Positions 4,807 through 5,947 of a stretch of DNA of 5,947 bases are shown piece after piece. Position 1 is the first letter of the stretch; each line of letters starts with the position of its first letter. The notes under the pieces are model-generated. The model saw only the letters and a list, made by a program, of their open reading frames with translations, did not search any database and was not told where the DNA came from. The translations under genes were made by a program, and so were the position numbers. Source of the DNA: Flavobacteriaceae bacterium (GTDB taxonomy: Bacteria; Bacteroidota; Bacteroidia; Flavobacteriales; Flavobacteriaceae); NCBI GenBank assembly GCA_023141985.1, contig JAGLKH010000350.1, positions 1 to 5,947 of the forward strand. The letters run 5' to 3'.

Positions 4807-5947
4807 ATTTTTCTTTTATATAATTTACTTCAGCTCCAATATCTCCAGCACCTAATGTTAAGATAATTCGAGCATTATTTTTATGTATCTCTGAAACGAT
4901 TTCAGATTTCAAAATGAGTTTCTTTTTTGGGTTTTTTATTTTACTTAATAACCATTTAGATGTAACTCCTTCGATAGGCAGCTCTCTAGCAGGATATATA
5001 TCTAGCAATAATATTGAATCAAATTGTGATAAACTTTGAGCAAACTCATTTACAAAATCTCTAGTTCTACTAAATAAATGTGGTTGGAAAATCACTAATG
5101 TTTTTTGATTTGGATACATTTCACACAACGCTTGATATACTGCATTAATTTCTTCTGGATGATGTGCATAATCGTCTATATAAATTAAATCATCTGTCTT
5201 AATTTGATAGGTGAATCTTCGTTTTACACCTTTGTAAGTTGCTAATGCACTGGCAAGTCTGTAAGGAGAACAACCAAATTCTACAGCCATTGCCAGTGCT
5301 ATTAAAGCATTCGACAAATTATGTCTACCTGGTAGGTTAAATTTTAAATTTTCAATATTTTGAATAGGTGTTTTAATATCAAAGACGTAAGATCCGTTTT
5401 CAATTTTAATATTTGTTGCCACGTAATCTGCATCATCATCTACTGCGTAAGTAATACCTTTAATTGGTAAGCCTTTTTTTACAAATAATTTCCCGCCTGG
5501 TTTTAACTTTCTTGAAAAATCTCTAAATGATTCTTCTAAGGCTTCAGAAGCTCCATAAATATCTAAATGATCAGCATCCATTGACGTTATACAAGCATAA
5601 TCTGGAGATAATGTTAAAAATGAACGGTCAAACTCATCGGCTTCAACTACAAAAACCTTATTTCCTTGCAAAATGAGATTAGAATTATAGTTTTCTGATA
5701 TTCCACCTAAAAATGCGGTTACTTCTACATTACACTCTTTTAACAAATGCCCTAAAATACTTGTGGTAGTTGTTTTACCGTGTGTTCCTGCAATTGCTAT
5801 ACATGTTTTATTTTTTGTAATTAAACCTAAAACCTGAGAGCGTTTTAAAACTTGAAAATCATTATTTACAAAATAGGATAGTTCTTTATGGCTTTTTGGA
5901 ATAGCAGGTGTATAGACTATTAAGGTGTTTTTTGGATTTAAAAAGTG
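4790..5947 (-). CDS. murC: UDP-N-acetylmuramate--L-alanine ligase MurC (5' end outside window)
   Basis: MurC joins L-alanine to UDP-MurNAc using ATP, the first amino acid addition in peptidoglycan precursor synthesis, in the cytoplasm. The reading frame is open to the right edge: 385 residues are visible and about 65-70 N-terminal residues (the UDP-binding Rossmann start) are missing. The visible part has the ATP loop GTHGKTTTT (54-62), EADEFDRSFL (102-111), DADHLDIYG (124-132), the Mur ligase motif GRHNLSNA (207-214), DDYAHHPEEI (258-267), FQPHLFSRTRDF (287-298), DIYPAREL (316-323) and LGAGDIG (365-371). These span the central ATPase and C-terminal amino-acid-binding domains, with no key motif lost. 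A shorter frame starting at 5746 would be an artefact: that TTG encodes an internal leucine in GHLLKECN, and it would exclude the ATP loop. It overlaps ftsQ by 11 bases with no ddl gene between them. Confidence 0.97.
   Translation of the reverse strand, partial: HFLNPKNTLIVYTPAIPKSHKELSYFVNNDFQVLKRSQVLGLITKNKTCIAIAGTHGKTTTTSILGHLLKECNVEVTAFLGGISENYNSNLILQGNKVFVVEADEFDRSFLTLSPDYACITSMDADHLDIYGASEALEESFRDFSRKLKPGGKLFVKKGLPIKGITYAVDDDADYVATNIKIENGSYVFDIKTPIQNIENLKFNLPGRHNLSNALIALAMAVEFGCSPYRLASALATYKGVKRRFTYQIKTDDLIYIDDYAHHPEEINAVYQALCEMYPNQKTLVIFQPHLFSRTRDFVNEFAQSLSQFDSILLLDIYPARELPIEGVTSKWLLSKIKNPKKKLILKSEIVSEIHKNNARIILTLGAGDIGAEVNYIKEKLDIAS

Noticed and set aside
5744..5746. TTG at 5746 as the murC start
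   Set aside because: The frame stays open to the window edge and the 67 upstream codons encode the essential ATP loop GTHGKTTTT, so this TTG is an internal leucine.
1..5947. An undescribed system, mobile element, CRISPR array or prophage
   Set aside because: All coding space is taken by conserved division, cell wall and translation-related genes, with no transposase, integrase, spaced repeats or unknown genes.

Overview
This AT-rich window carries the distal end of a division and cell wall (dcw) cluster. The protein families, the FtsZ C-terminus, the apparent absence of Shine-Dalgarno sites and the gene order all point to a member of the Bacteroidota, most likely family Flavobacteriaceae. 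The genus cannot be told from this stretch alone. Every supported gene lies on the minus strand, so transcription runs from high to low coordinates.

Layout in transcription order: murC (right edge, start outside the window) overlaps ftsQ by 11 bases. ftsQ is followed after 3 bases by ftsA, and ftsA after 61 bases by ftsZ. A strong hairpin with a U-rich tail lies just after ftsZ and probably ends the operon. A 234-base spacer (564-797) holds that terminator, a smaller hairpin, a decayed palindromic repeat and a weak promoter candidate. Next come yqeY (GatB/YqeY family) and, 38 bases on, a tRNA-Arg(UCG) gene that runs to the left edge. Compared with the E. coli order murC-ddlB-ftsQ-ftsA-ftsZ-lpxC, there is no ddl gene between murC and ftsQ, and yqeY rather than lpxC lies downstream of ftsZ.

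The genes work together at the division septum. MurC makes UDP-MurNAc-L-Ala in the cytoplasm. FtsZ polymerises into the Z-ring, FtsA ties FtsZ to the membrane, and FtsQ is the bitopic divisome protein that links ring assembly to septal wall synthesis. YqeY and the tRNA belong to translation-related biology and seem to be neighbours rather than partners.

I see no mobile element, CRISPR array, defence system or undescribed multi-gene system. The points most worth a second look are small: a forced TTG start for ftsQ inside the end of murC; a long, strongly acidic FtsZ linker that repeats the TFDLP motif of the FtsZ N-terminus; a tRNA whose conserved 19-56 tertiary pair appears as A-U instead of G-C; and the repeat debris upstream of yqeY.
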